Part shown: positions 15,001 through 27,300 of the stretch, piece by piece
How positions within the stretch are numbered: position 1 is the first letter of the stretch
How the letters are laid out: each line of letters opens with the position of its first letter
NCBI GenBank assembly: GCA_019802505.1
Contig: JAFMOC010000007.1
Span: forward strand, 3,443,001 to 3,507,000
DNA length: 64,000 bases
Reading direction: 5' to 3'
Source: Corydoras sp. C115
Lineage: Eukaryota; Chordata; Actinopteri; Siluriformes; Callichthyidae
Notes under the pieces: model-generated
What the model saw: only the letters and a program-made list of their open reading frames with translations
Database searches by the model: none
Told to the model about the DNA's origin: nothing
Position numbers and translations under genes: made by a program

Positions 15001-15741
15001 AGATCACTGAAGTCTTTATCTCAGCAGACTTAATCTGAGCAGTAGAAGACTTAAGCTAAAGCCTCTTTTGTCTCTGTTGTTGTCTAGGACAAAGAAATTA
15101 ATGAGATCTCCTTTTTAATTTTCCTTTCCTCTGCACAGTAGAACATTAGGGTTAATGGTAAAATAGATGTGCCCAGCGATAGATTGGCGGCCTGTACTGG
15201 GTGCATCTGCCCAGCACCCAAAACGCTCTCCCCTGGCATGGGGAACCCCCCTTCCCCCCCGCGACCCTAATAGAGGATAAAGTGGAAGATAATTAATGGA
15301 TGGATGGTAAAATAGGTGGAGCCATATGCAGGGCAAATTTTCAGATTTCAAAAAGACAACTACCTGTAAAACATCTATTAAGCAATTGCTTCAATATAAA
15401 CATCTGTAAATGTGTCTTAATCCAATCTTTTTAACAAACATATACCCATATACTGTATATGTCATTTTATTTCCTTTTTAATATAATTTATTTAGCATTT
15501 CTATAGTAATTGCACCTCAATGACCTTTTTTATGTTTAAGGGTTTAAAACAACCAGAACCCAACTCAGAAGCTGCAAAAGTAGCCTCCCTGTGCATAGAG
15601 TGGAAAAAGAATCTCCTTATCCAGCGAGCACAAGATCATCTGACCAGTGAAATTGATGACTTAGGACTTCGCAAGACCTCACTGCATCATACAGCCCCAA
15701 GCCTCGCACCTCCTATCAGTATGCTTGTAAAATATAAATGA
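6076..15741 (+). CDS. vinculin/alpha-catenin superfamily protein, large divergent paralogue with an in-frame TAG
   Basis: Exons 6076-6263, 6698-6878, 10098-13292, 13373-13540, 13618-13790, 13945-14062 and 15541-15741. All junctions are GT-AG and in phase, giving 1,408 codons including the stop. The N-terminus (IMAPIATHLYYLVLLSE) matches the first vinculin helix; residues ~124-200 (MRRINDLYD..ALYTTIKHP) recall alpha-catenin. A linker lies at about 620-695. The C-terminal part (residues ~1189-1340, including LVKNAQNLLQTV and IADHC) is the vinculin/alpha-catenin F-actin-binding bundle. Family role: linking adhesion complexes to actin. Oddities: vinculin is ~1,066 aa and alpha-catenin ~906 aa, so this is larger; most of it is one 3.2-kb exon; codon 1082 is TAG (12972-12974) with the same frame open on both sides. 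It could be a lineage-specific gene, a decaying gene, or carry a sequencing error. I cannot assign a symbol. Confidence 0.82.
8061..8231 (+). mobile_element. SINE copy 1 (5' half)
   Basis: Begins ACGGTGGCACATTCGCCTCT and runs to the TGCCCAGTGATAGATTGGCAC segment, with a small internal deletion. The 3' third is missing and the sequence passes directly into LINE remnant sequence. Same family as the full copies at 14102 and 48844. Confidence 0.75.
8222..8885 (-). mobile_element. LINE remnant, reverse transcriptase fragment (L2/CR1/Rex1-like)
   Basis: On the minus strand, translation gives RSTEDAISSVV, LFVDFTSAFN, STQGCLLSPLLFTL and the RT catalytic motif FADDTAVVG, then YRQEVEHPEGWC. After a frameshift it resumes as PLFVLLPSGRRLSS. 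These are fingers/palm motifs of non-LTR retrotransposon RT of the jockey/CR1 group. It is truncated at both ends and frameshifted, so it is inactive. The clade call is from motif memory. Confidence 0.75.
10098..13292 (+). CDS. giant internal exon of the vinculin-like gene
   Basis: A single block of 3,195 nt from acceptor GATTCAG/ATT to donor AAAATG/gtaaca, both phase 0, encoding residues ~124-1188. The frame is open except for TAG at 12972-12974. The protein is helix-rich throughout, as expected for stacked vinculin four-helix bundles. A possible 216-nt in-frame intron (12759-12974, donor AAA/gtaaat, acceptor TTATTTTAG) would remove the stop. However, residues in that segment (IRDPQVRSSLRFINDN) align with a conserved vinculin helix around ISDPGLQKSFLDSGY, so I favour coding sequence carrying a nonsense codon. 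Confidence 0.8.
14102..14433 (+). mobile_element. SINE copy 2, near full length with target-site duplication
   Basis: Runs from GGGGGGCACGGTGGCTT to AAGCGGAAGATAATGGATGA. It is flanked by the 11-bp direct repeat ATATTGTCATA (14091-14101 and 14434-14444), the mark of target-primed insertion. It lies in the last intron of the vinculin-like gene. Confidence 0.85.
15171..15304 (+). mobile_element. SINE copy 3 (3' part only)
   Basis: Begins GCCCAGCGATAGATTGGCGG and ends in GATAAAGTGGAAGATAATTA followed by ATGG repeats. The 5' tRNA-like head is absent. It contains a short C-rich expansion where full copies read AACCCCACCGCG. Confidence 0.7.
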
Positions 15742-17753
15742 AGTTTTGGATTAGGAGACAGGAATGCTAGAGCCAGATCTTTTTTTTTGCTTAAAAAAAT
15801 CTTAATCTGTGGCTAAGTCACTTCAGGAATTTTATTTAAAATCATATATTCTAGTAGTCTTTAATCTACAATAATCCCTGCAGGTACTAGGATAATATTC
15901 CTACCCTTTGGTAAAATGAAGGCTTATATGTTATGAGGGTTGTGCTGGTTACTGGACAGACCCAACACATTCACTTCAAGGGTCAATTTATTTCCAGTTC
16001 ACCTGACTTACGTGCTTTTAGACTGTAGGAAACTGGAGCTCCCAGAGGAAATCTACAGACAGGGGATTTGATCCTCAAAGAAACAATGGTTGGTTACCCG
16101 AGAATGAAAACCAGGACACTACTGTTCACCATTTTGTTTATACATATTGCATTATCAGTTATAATTTATCAGCACTGTAATACGCATACACACACACACA
16201 CGTCTAAACGTCTGTTTTATCATGCTGATTTCAAATTTTATATTGGAACTCTTAAGTGTTTACCTCCAATTAATCATTATGAGGCTACTTTTTGAGTTTA
16301 ATACAGAGATGTGTGTATTTAATTTGAACGTTTAACATGACTGCTATTTAACAATAATATGTGTGACAACATAACAGCAAACACATTTCATAAAAGCAGT
16401 CCACCTCTTGGGGTTGTGCAATGTTAATTCTCAGGTATGTTAAGTATTGTCCTGGTAAAGAATATTAAGCACATTTATAGTTGATGCAAGGTGACAATTA
16501 GCTAATTGTAGATTAATCCATTCACAAGTACCAGGTTAAGCCGCATGACTGACTGCAGCACCCAGCACCTCAGTTAAAGATTTGGAGAGGTGTTCTTGTA
16601 CACCTATTGTTATAGCCAAAAGGTTTCATTTAAACCATCACTATTTGAGGGGCAGTGACTAAAATGTCTAAAAAGGTAAATGGGCAGCCATTATCACTGG
16701 GTCCAAAGGTATTAGCTAGCTAGCTAAAATACTAGATCTAGTTTTGGAGTATATGGAGGTTAATTTGGTTTAATTTAGTAAAGGGCACTTAACACTCATA
16801 GCAGTTCCAACGGTGTGACTTTAAAAAGCTTAAGTCACACATAAAAGCAAAAACTCAACATTTAATCACTCAGTTTCAAAATATTTAAAAAGTATAATCA
16901 AGAAAAGAATATTGTGACTCACTACTGTGAGTGGAAAAATACTTCACTTGAAGACAAATTAAGCATAGATGCAGGCATCTATTTCTGAATTTGTTTAAAT
17001 ATAACAAATATGTTATAAACACAATTTTTCTGTTAAATAAATGTTCAAATTAACTAGCATATTACATACCTAAATGTATATATTTTTTTTACTTTTTTGT
17101 AGACTACAATTTTTCAGACAAAAGGAATTTATCTTTGCAAACATTAACTGTATATCTATTACGTGAGCTATACCCACATAACCTTGTCCAATAAAACTAC
17201 ACATAATGTGGTTGTTACTTATATTACTTACTGGTGTTTTTGTTTTACTTCCAAGTCGCTTTGGACAGAAACATCAATAAAATAACTAAATGTAACGTTT
17301 TAACTATGAACACTATTATTAGTCCATAACATATTTTTGTTTAGAAAGTTAATACAGTAAAACAGAGCTGAAAAAATATGTTAAACAAAAGACCTTTCAA
17401 AAAAGAATAATTCTTTTCGTTACTGTGAGGGCACTTAATAAGCTTTTCATAACTGCAATTCAAAATTCTTAACACAAGTGTCTTTAATTTGAACATATTG
17501 CATCTCGACACAAAGCATGGGGCACAAGGTTAAAATATGGTAATGGTGTAATTTAGAGTTTAGGCTCAAATATGCTATTTGTCTTAACTATATGTCTTGA
17601 GCACAAGTTGTAGAGCCTATATTACAAAATAAGTTGGAAATGAATTCATCAGGAAAATATCACATTGATTTTTAACACAGAAAAAAGGGGAGTAAAGTAA
17701 ATAAAATATAGAACAAATATTCCTTTGTAAAAAAAAAAACAACACATTTGAAT
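15742..17753. other. intergenic region between convergent genes
   Basis: Lies between the stop of the vinculin-like gene (plus) and the zc3h6 poly(A) signal (minus). AT-rich, with an (AC)n stretch near 16180-16202 and a degenerate SINE tail near 17258-17300. No gene or RNA is recognised, and no convincing poly(A) signal for the plus-strand gene was seen close to its stop. Confidence 0.5.
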
Positions 17754-18334
17754 TTTATTGGGGTCACAATATAAATGTTAAATATGTTGCATGATCCCTT
17801 ATGTATTCAACAAGTAACCAATACAACACTGTACGATATTCAAAAAGAAAAAAGCAATAATTAATCTGAAAAGTGAAATAAAGTGCCGAAGCTTCATCCG
17901 AGTTCTTGTCTTGACTTAAATTGCTAAACACTGAATTTTTGAACAGGATGCTTAAAAATGATGAAACAAACAAGAGAGCAGAAGCTGTATTTACAAGCGT
18001 AGTGGACATTTGTTGTTATTGAACAGCTCTGTTTTAAACAGATTCAATTTATTGGATGGTACTTTTATTTTAAAACCTTGTCATCATTGTTACTTCCTTA
18101 ATTTATTTGTTAAACTATTACATCAGTATATTATAAGGTAATTAAGTATTTACCATATCGATTTATAAGTGATTTAGAAATTTAACCAAGCCCTACGATC
18201 ACGCAGAAAATAAGATCTATGTGAATCCGCATAGTTTTGCAAAGTGTATGTACAAAAACAATATAAATAACTATGAAAGCATTTTACATTGAAATATACA
18301 GAAACGTTCGAAGGGAACAAAAGATGCATCCTAA
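17735..18334 (-). other. zc3h6 3' UTR and poly(A) signal
   Basis: AATAAA on the minus strand at 17759-17754, about 575 nt past the zc3h6 stop, followed by an A-rich stretch. AT-rich with no reading frame of note. Confidence 0.55.
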
Positions 18335-21300
18335 TCACTGACAGAATGGTGAAGCCATGGGGTCAAAGGACTTAAATGCATCCCTTAATGGCCTGTTGTT
18401 TATCTTCTGTTCTTCCTCTTCCTCCTCATTCTCCTGGACTTCTGCTGCCTGTTTACTTGGTCTGTTCTGTCGAGGATCTGTATATGCAGGCCGTATGAGC
18501 CCTGCCAGTGGCTGAATTGGGAGGTAATGCATGGCAGGTGCTGCCACATGATCAGTGGTGGAGGCATGTATTTGCATCTCTGTATGTATTGGATGACCTA
18601 ACAGAGTGTCACTAGTATGACTTTCTGAATCTCTGTTCAAATCTTTGTCCCCACTTGTATGTGATGATACAGGGATTGACTTCTTTAAAATACCTGTTTT
18701 TTTCAGAGGTTTCTCAGTCAGGTTATTTGGGGAAAGTAAAGTGTGATTCAATGGATCATACAGACTGATGCCCTCAAGCAATGATGTAGGGTTTTTCAGT
18801 CCACCAGCTGTCGAAGAAGCCTGATGAGGGGCATATGGAGGCAGTTTTTCAGCATCAGACTTGACTGAGTTTGTAGTCTGACAAACTGTACTTCTCTGTA
18901 ATCTTGGGTCCAAAATCATGTCATTACATAATCCTTTTCTCTTCGTTTTTTCGGAGTCCAGGCTCACAGATCGGCTCATCCTAGGATCTTTCAGGGTTCT
19001 AGGATCAGAGAGTTTCTCAGAATTAAATTTTTTTTCCTGTGTCCTTCTGGCAGACAATGCCAGACCACCTCTATCTTCCTGAAGGCAGATGGCCACCAGA
19101 CGGGGGTCCGGATAAATCGGGGCAGAAGTGAGAGAATCAGTACATGAAGTTCGACTGCGTTTTAGTTGAGCATCTGCTATAAGAGGTGGCAGAGGTAGAT
19201 TTATGGAGAGTTCTTGTTTAGGGATCAGCGAGGGGATAAGGTCCTCAGGTGCCCACACCACGTGGTCAGCAAAGGCTGGTCGCTGGAGGAGGAAGTCTAC
19301 TCGAATATGGCTGAACTTTTTGATCTGACAGCGAGGGTCCTGCAGCATAGCTCCAAGAGCTGGATCAAGCGGAATAAGGACAGTCCGGTTTCTTGGCTCT
19401 CGCTCTGTTTCGTCATCATCCTCTCCAGTAGAAAGCTTTTGAGCTAAACTACTAGGGTGAATGTTTTGCTTAGAATCCATCTTCAATGTGTTTAAAGTTT
19501 TTGCCGTATTAGGGTCACGAGTCAGCCGGGGGTCACTGACCATAATACCTTCTTTTTTGACATCTGTGACATGCTGTCGAGCGTCAGCCTTCACCCAGAA
19601 ATCTGTAGATGGAGTCCTTTCCTTGAGGAGTCTGGGGTCAGTTCGGGGGCTTAAATTAATCCCGGATTGTTGATGCTTATCCTGGGAATATTGGCTTTTC
19701 AACAATTCATCTTGTTTTTTGAAGGATTTGAAGATGGTTGTTACACTGCTGCTATCTTCATTACAACTGGGATACCAATTTGTTTCTTCTGGTTGTAAGA
19801 CAAGAAGAGATCAAAATGTGGGTTAACACAAAAAAATATATTTCTTACTTTCATTCAACTATTTAAAATGCTTTAAAGAAATATTATGCCACACCTTGAC
19901 CTTAAAACAACAGCTTTAAACTTATATTGGCACCTCAGGCATTACAAATGCACATTACAAAATGTGCCTCTTATAGTATATTGTAAGTTTTATATACAGT
20001 GAGAGGCAGAGAAATCAAATACGACATTCATAGAGGAAGCAAAGAAAAGAAAAAGCAATAGAAAGTAATTACAAGACTGGACAAAAGAAAATGTCAGACT
20101 GGCTTCTATCTATTTGCAACAGCGTCTAAAAATAAAAACAGATTATATCAGGACTAATGTGGTAGGGGTACATCACATACTAAAAAAGAAAATGTTCATA
20201 CATTTGCTACTCAAAAATGCAATACTGATTTGTTTTAAATAAATCAATAAAGTCTGATATTTATTTCTCGTTTGTCACTTTTGGGACTTGTCAAAAATCT
20301 GGTAAATTTTAGTTGCAGAAATCAAAAAGATAACATGACACCAATATCATCACATGCTATGCAACTTACACACTAAAACAGCAGGGTGTCTTTAAATGCA
20401 AAAAGGGAATAATTATTACATACTCATTCATTCATTCTCTTCCGCTTTATCCTATATTAGGGTCGCGGTGGGGTTCCCCATGCCCATCCAGGGGAGAACG
20501 TTTCGGGCGTTGGGCAGATACACCCAGGAAAGGGCACCAATCTATCGCTGGATTATTACATATTGTTACTTTAAAATGCATAAACAGAACTTATGTGATG
20601 TTCACACCTTTATCTCCGTTGTAAGTCAATGAAACCTTTTTCTTAGTTGTAGGAGAATCAGATAATTGTTGATTCTGGTTTAGGTGTAACAGCAGAGCCT
20701 GCTTGACAGCAGGTAGGACGTTCTGAACATCATTAAAGGACTCTGTACTGCCTTCCTTGTAATTCTGTGAGTCATTTGAGGTCATGGACTGACCGCCTTC
20801 TTTAAGGAAGAAGAAATTATGTAGAAATAAGAAAAAGTACATCAGATATTAAGGTTTTCATTCCATATGAAGTAATGAAATCTAAAATTAATAAAACAAA
20901 AACTTACCAAGCACACCAAGTGACTGGATGTTAAACAAGTTTTTAAAAAGCACTGAGTTTGTGTGAGTTTGTGAGTTGTTTGCACCCTGTTGATTCATGT
21001 GAGAATTTTCATTCTGATGGAAGACAGATCCTTGACCTGAAAGTACTAAAGGTGGTATAAGATTATTCTGGCCAAAGCCCTGTGGTGCAGCTGGTCTTGG
21101 AGGGCTTTGTGAAAAGCCTGGAACTGGGAAGTGGATTGAAGTACCACCCATGGTTCCAGGAGAGGGTAGAGGCTGAAGTAAAGCATGACTGTTGTCTTCA
21201 GGCATCACATTTCTTGTATGCATTTCATCAAGACAACCAGGGGGCTGTACGGTTCCATTTCCTTGAAATTGTCCTGAGGGAGGAGAGGTGCTATTGTAGA

Positions 21301-24300
21301 AACTTGGCCTGAAATTTAATGGAAATGTATCAAAGAATCCAATTAACTTTGTGTAATTTACAGTATATAACCTTATTTGGCATTTAACACAAATACTTAC
21401 AAAAAGACATTTTTAAGCAAACCACTGTCAGTACAAATCACAGAACATGCAGCTGTATCTAGTTCTGGAATGTAATAATGTCTCTGCCTGAGATAAAACT
21501 ATATGGAAATTCAATACCATTAAAAATATTCACCAATACAAAAACTAAAATCATGTAATGTTAAAAAACACAATTCATTTTTGCAGTTGTATGAAATGTT
21601 TTAGAAAAATGTCTTAGAAAACTGTAAAGCTGCTTTGAGACAATTAACTCATTCATTCATTCATTATCTTCCGCTTTTATCCTATATTAGGGTCGCGGTG
21701 GGGTTCCCCATGCCCATCAAGGGGAGAGCGTTTCAGGCGCTGGGCAGATACACCCAGGACAGGGCACCAATCTATCGCTGGGCACACACTCACTCACACA
21801 GACACACTCTATATGGGGCAATTTGGAGAACTTAATTGACTTGATCCATGTTTTTGTACTGTGGGAGGAAACTGGAGAACCCGGAGGAAACCCACGCAGA
21901 CCCGGGGAGAACATGGAAACAGATGGGAATTTGAACTGGGAACCCCTAGTGCTGAGAGGCGAACGTGCTAACCACTAAGCCACTGTGCCGCTGCTGAGAC
22001 AATTACTACTTTACAACTACTTTACAAAATACTATAACAATAAACTAAACTTTTAGACTGTTTGCACAAAATATAACAATTTTTTGGAGATCTTTATAAA
22101 TCAGATCTAAAATATTTTAGTGATTTCCATGAACAAAACATGTACCTCAGAGCAATTTTCTGGGCCAGATCCACAGTTGGCTGGACTTTGATTTCAAACA
22201 GAGAGGGAATCTGCTTGCTGCTGTCCTGAGGGCTTCCTGAGCCAGGTGTTGGCAGAAGCCCTACACCAGGAGGTGGTTTAGGAAAAGGAATAATTCCATG
22301 CTTTTTAAGGTCTTCTAAGTCCTGGTTGTTCTCTTTAACATGCTCTTCATCTGTATTTAAGACCTAAAAATTAAAAACAAATTAAAAAATCTAAAAGTTG
22401 TGAGCAATTATACTTGTGTATTTAGGTGTGTGCATCTTGCATCATAGTAAAGTTGCTCAGACTGCCTCAGTTAACCTTTCTTTGATTTGGTGTATGAGTT
22501 TCATTTAATCAATATTATAAGTACTACATACAACATTTAGAAATATTTTATATGCAATAAACATGAATTACAACGACTTACATTAGAGATTTCAATCAGT
22601 CTGTGTTCATTTACATTCCAAATCAATTTAAAAATAAGAATTGAGGAGGAGTCATAAATGCTTAGGAAGAAGTGCAATGCTGCATAGTAGACCATTTACA
22701 GTTCTTGTGGTCTTTTTCACAGAGACAAAGGGTTACATTTATCGGGTGGTATGCAAGCTATCCTCATAGGTTCATTCATTCATTCATTCATTATCTCCCA
22801 CTTTATCCTCTATTAGGGTCGCGGTAGGATTCCCCATGCCCATCCAGGGGAGAACGTCTCGGGCACTGGGCAGATACACCCAGGACAGGGCGCCAATCCA
22901 TCGCTGGGTATACAATCACACTCTCTGTATGGGGCAATTTAGAGAACTCAATTAACTTGATCCATGTTTTTGGACTGTGGGAGGAAACCGGAGAACCCGG
23001 AGGAAACCCACGCGGACACGGGGAGAACATGGAAACTCCACCCAGATGAGGATTCGAACCGGGAATCCCTAGCGCTGAGAGGTGAACGTGCTAACCACCT
23101 CATAGGTTAAGTGACAAAAATTTGGGATATATGGCTCCTTACTAAAGGCCATTCTGTCCCTGTATTTGCAAAGCAGGAGCTTGGTTCGCATGGCCGGCAG
23201 TAAGTCTGACTTGTTTCCAGTGAGGGTTGGACTCCGTCAGGGCTGTCCTTTGTCACCGATTCTGTTCATAATTAATATGGACAGAATTTCTAGGGGCAGC
23301 CAGGGGATGGAGGGTGTCCGGTTTGGTGATCTGAGGATCACGTTGCTGCTGTTTGCAGACGATGTGGTCCTGTTAGCATCATCAAGCTGCGAACTTCAGC
23401 TCTTACTGGATCGGTTTGCACCCGAGTGTTGAAAGGAGACAGTTAAGATGGTTCGGGCATCTGGTAAGGATGCCTCCTGGGCACCTCCCTAGGGAGGTGT
23501 TTCAGGCAAGTCCAGCATATCTCACAGCTGGTCTGGGAATGCCTTGGGGTTCCCCCAGTTGATCTGGTGGAGGTGGCTAGGGCGAGGGATATCTGGGTCT
23601 CCCTACTTGGTTTGCTGCCCCTACGACTCGAACCCCGGACAAGCGGAAGATAATAGATAGATGGAAAAATTGGTGTTAATTTGTTTTCTTTATATGTTAC
23701 CTTTTCTAGCAATAATCCCTGGATAGACCATCCCTCCAATCACTCCCATCCCAAGACACTTATGAGGCTAAAATGTTACTTTAATAATAACTAATGTACG
23801 AGTTGAGCTCTTACCTTGTCCAACAACTGTTTTGTAAGCTCAGTTAAGGGATCATGGGAGAATTTGCAGTGGTCTCCCTGGTAGCATTTTGTTCCTGTGT
23901 GAAAGAACTTACATGGATATTCATGTGCAATGCCTGGTTAAGGACCAATTCAAGAAGCCTTGTAAGATCACATCTATAATTGTTATCAGGTATGGGCAAA
24001 GTTTAAAGGATATTGTGCATGTAAGTGCAGTTTTCTCCTTTTGTGCAGTAACCCTGCACATAGAATTTACACAGGTCTTTCTTCTTTTGTGGGACAACAT
24101 TATCATGGTCAAACTTGCACTGATCTCCCTGAAAAACAATAAATTTAGATTTTTCAAAGAAAAAACAATACAGTCAAGCAGCATACTACAAATTTGTTTA
24201 AGTAAAGAGCACTTACTTTTATACATCGACCCTCCATAAAGTATTTACAGACATTTCTCCCATTGTGCTCAACTGTGTGTTGACTGATGAACACTTGACT

Positions 24301-27300
24301 CATGACTGGATGTTTTTTCTGAAAACCTGATTGACATTGTGCTTCCTGCAGAGATTTAATGAATGAATGTAGTAAATGCAACATTCATAATTGATCATGA
24401 AATGAAAAATTACAATATCATGGCTTTACCTCTTTTGTGCCCTTTCCAAATTTTGGCTCTCCACTTTGGCCCTGGCCCCAGCCCCAGTTCTTGCCCTTTA
24501 GTTTTTTCTTTTTGTTTATCATACCACTCCCCCTACCCACACCTACTCGATCATACCCTCGACCATGTGTGCCAAAAGCTGGAAATGTGAACAATAAAGT
24601 CGTTATGCAGCAAATAAAGGGGATGAAGTGCAATCTGATAAATGCAACTGAAATATCCTGAATAAAAATTATATAACCAAAAATTTAAATACAATTGACA
24701 GAACAACAGACCATGTAAAAGTTCACATACATTGCTGCTTCACCGCAGTCTCTTTATGCCCTGCTGTGCCTTGGCTGGAAGAGGTCAGCTTTTTAGCTTC
24801 CTGGTACTTGTACAACTCATCATTAAAATCATCTTGTTCATCATCATAGTCATAATTCTCCTCACTATTGTTTGTTTTGTACTGGGTCAACCGTGGTGGC
24901 TTCTTGTGATGTTCCTGTAAGAGATAAGAAGTCACAAAACAAAAAAAGGTTTATGACAAATGAACATTTAAATATCTGTTCTTAGTTAATAAGCTTTTAC
25001 CTGTGTAACAGGACCATTGTAATCCTTATGTGGGCCCCTAAACTTCTTGCTCTTAGATCTGTGTTTGTGGTCAAAATCAGAGTCATAACTGTCAGAGTCA
25101 GGGCCACTAGATGGGAAAACATTCTGAGGGACAGCAGGAACGAAAATTTAGTTAGATGCATAAAATTTATATTATATTATGTACTGCAAGGAGCTTTAAA
25201 GGCAAAAACATTTTTGGAGCTTTACCTTCTGCCTGTCCCTTCGTTTTCTTTTTAACTTCTGTTTTTCTTTCATTTTTTGTTTATTCTTTATTTTTTTCTT
25301 ATGAGAATGCCGATGTGACTGTGTCTCTTGAACCTTGTCCTTTTCTTTGTCTGTTGTTAAGTTTTCACAATTCAACTTTGCCCTCTTTTCTTCCTCAATC
25401 CCAACACCTTCATCATCTATTTCCCCATCTTCCAACTCCCCATCCTCCCTTTAAATGACAACAAATTAACATGCAAAAATATAAGTGGAATTTATGGTCA
25501 TTACATTTAATTACTTGGGTTTCAGGTTTAAAACATTAAACAAATACTAATGCCAGAAAAGCCACAAAAAAAGACTCAAAATATTCTAACCTTTACACAA
25601 TTTGCTTTGCATGAGTTTCTTCAATATTAGATAGCAGAAAAGCAAATGGATCTCTGAAGCATTTACCAATGTATTTACCATTATCAATTGTTTAACTAGA
25701 GAAGCACTTATTGTGCTCATGCACTAGGCAGGCATCATATATAACTACTATCACCTATTTATATACTAAAATATATTTAAATGATGTTAATGATGTTTTA
25801 ATATTAGTAGTATTGTATTAAATATTAGTTTCTAAATTTATACTCTTTAAAACAGGCAGGCCATTAAGTACAAATTACTTTTCACCAATAATGAATACCA
25901 AAATACTCTGTGGGTAATGGTTCTCTTTTTTATACTGCAAAAGTAAAATAACATTTTAACTTTCATTTAAAATATTTTTTCAGAATTTTGACCACATTAA
26001 ATTTATAGAAATGAAGTTCATAATTACAATATTTTGTTTAATCTTAGATGATTAGGAATGTTCACACATGACTTCCTGTTTTTTTTTTACTAAGGTACAA
26101 GTACATTGGTGGAAGGCTATCTATTCTTAGTGTTATATCCACATAGGAACAAATCAGAGAATGCTCAGTTGGACAAATACATTTAATTAATATTGGGCAA
26201 AGGCCGTGGGGTCACTGTCAACATCAATGGCTTTATTATATACATGACATACTAAAAAAAAATCTGTTACAGTAATTATTTACTATCTCAGTGCATTTAC
26301 ATTTAATAAAAATTTACTGGCTTAGACAAAATGATCTTTCAACCAAATTAACAAATTGTGGTCCTAAATGTTGCACCACTTACAAAAACAGTTTTTAATA
26401 GACAAAAAATACTAGCAAAATCTGTCAATATTTGGCAACGACCAATTTAACAGTGTAGCAATAATGACTTAATATCTCTCTTGTGGTTTTTAATGGAACA
26501 CCACCCATTTTTCCTTTTCTCGTGTTTAATAAGTAATTTAGCCATCACATCAACTATCCATCCATCCATTATCTTCCACTTTATCCTGTATTAGGGTCGC
26601 GGAGGGTTCCCCATGCCCATCCAGGGGAGAAAGTTTTTGGGCGCTGGGCAGATACACCCAGGACAGGGTGCCAATCCATCGCTGGGCACACACTCACTCA
26701 CACAGACATGCACACAAACACACTCTATATGGGGCAATTTGGAGAACTCAATTGACTTGATCCATGTTTTTGGACTGTGGGAGGAAACCCACACGGACAC
26801 GGGGAGAACATGGAAACTCCACCCCGATGGGGATTCGAACCAAGAATCCCTAGTACTGAGAGGCGAACGTGCTAACCACTAAGCCACCCTCACATCAACT
26901 AAACATCTTTTAAAGTTTAATAACCTTTAGAAAAGGTATGTTTGGAGTTAAATTCATGACCTTCACCTTGTGTTTTATATCAAACAGCTGGAGGCATGGT
27001 GCAATATGAAACAATGGTTATTTCTAATATATAAATAATCTTGCAGTTGAACATTACCACTGGTACTATCAATTCAACAGCATAAGTAACATAAATAACA
27101 TTAGCCATCATAACATGTTTTTCTAATTCTACATGGTTATATCATTTCATTTAAGCGCTGTAGAGTATTAAGCTATGAGGGGCTAAAAGGGGTGGGGCAA
27201 CCTAGCACAGGGAACAGGGTTTGAAATGGACGTTATCAAATATTCACATTTTATTTAATTATTTCATTGTCATAACTGAAACTTGGACTATTGTCCAGAC

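Larger units (their letters stand above)
14063..15540 (+). other. last intron of the vinculin-like gene
   Basis: A 1.48-kb intron carrying two SINE pieces (14102-14433, 15171-15304), otherwise AT-rich. The acceptor TATGTTTAAG precedes the final coding exon at 15541. Confidence 0.6.

Noticed and set aside
21635..23030. Several 65-75 codon frames with HSPKTWIK or RVAVGFPMPI motifs
   Set aside because: They are translations of the SINE body, recurring at every SINE copy.
24014..24128. zc3h6 exon continuing past the second zinc finger to a TAA
   Set aside because: Reading through meets a stop within a few codons; the ATATCCTTT donor and AC acceptor restore the conserved protein instead.
24363..24661. 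Proline/phenylalanine-rich plus-strand frames near the zc3h6 exons
   Set aside because: Antisense to the zc3h6 exons at 24430-24578 and 24217-24345, which have splice sites, phase and homology.
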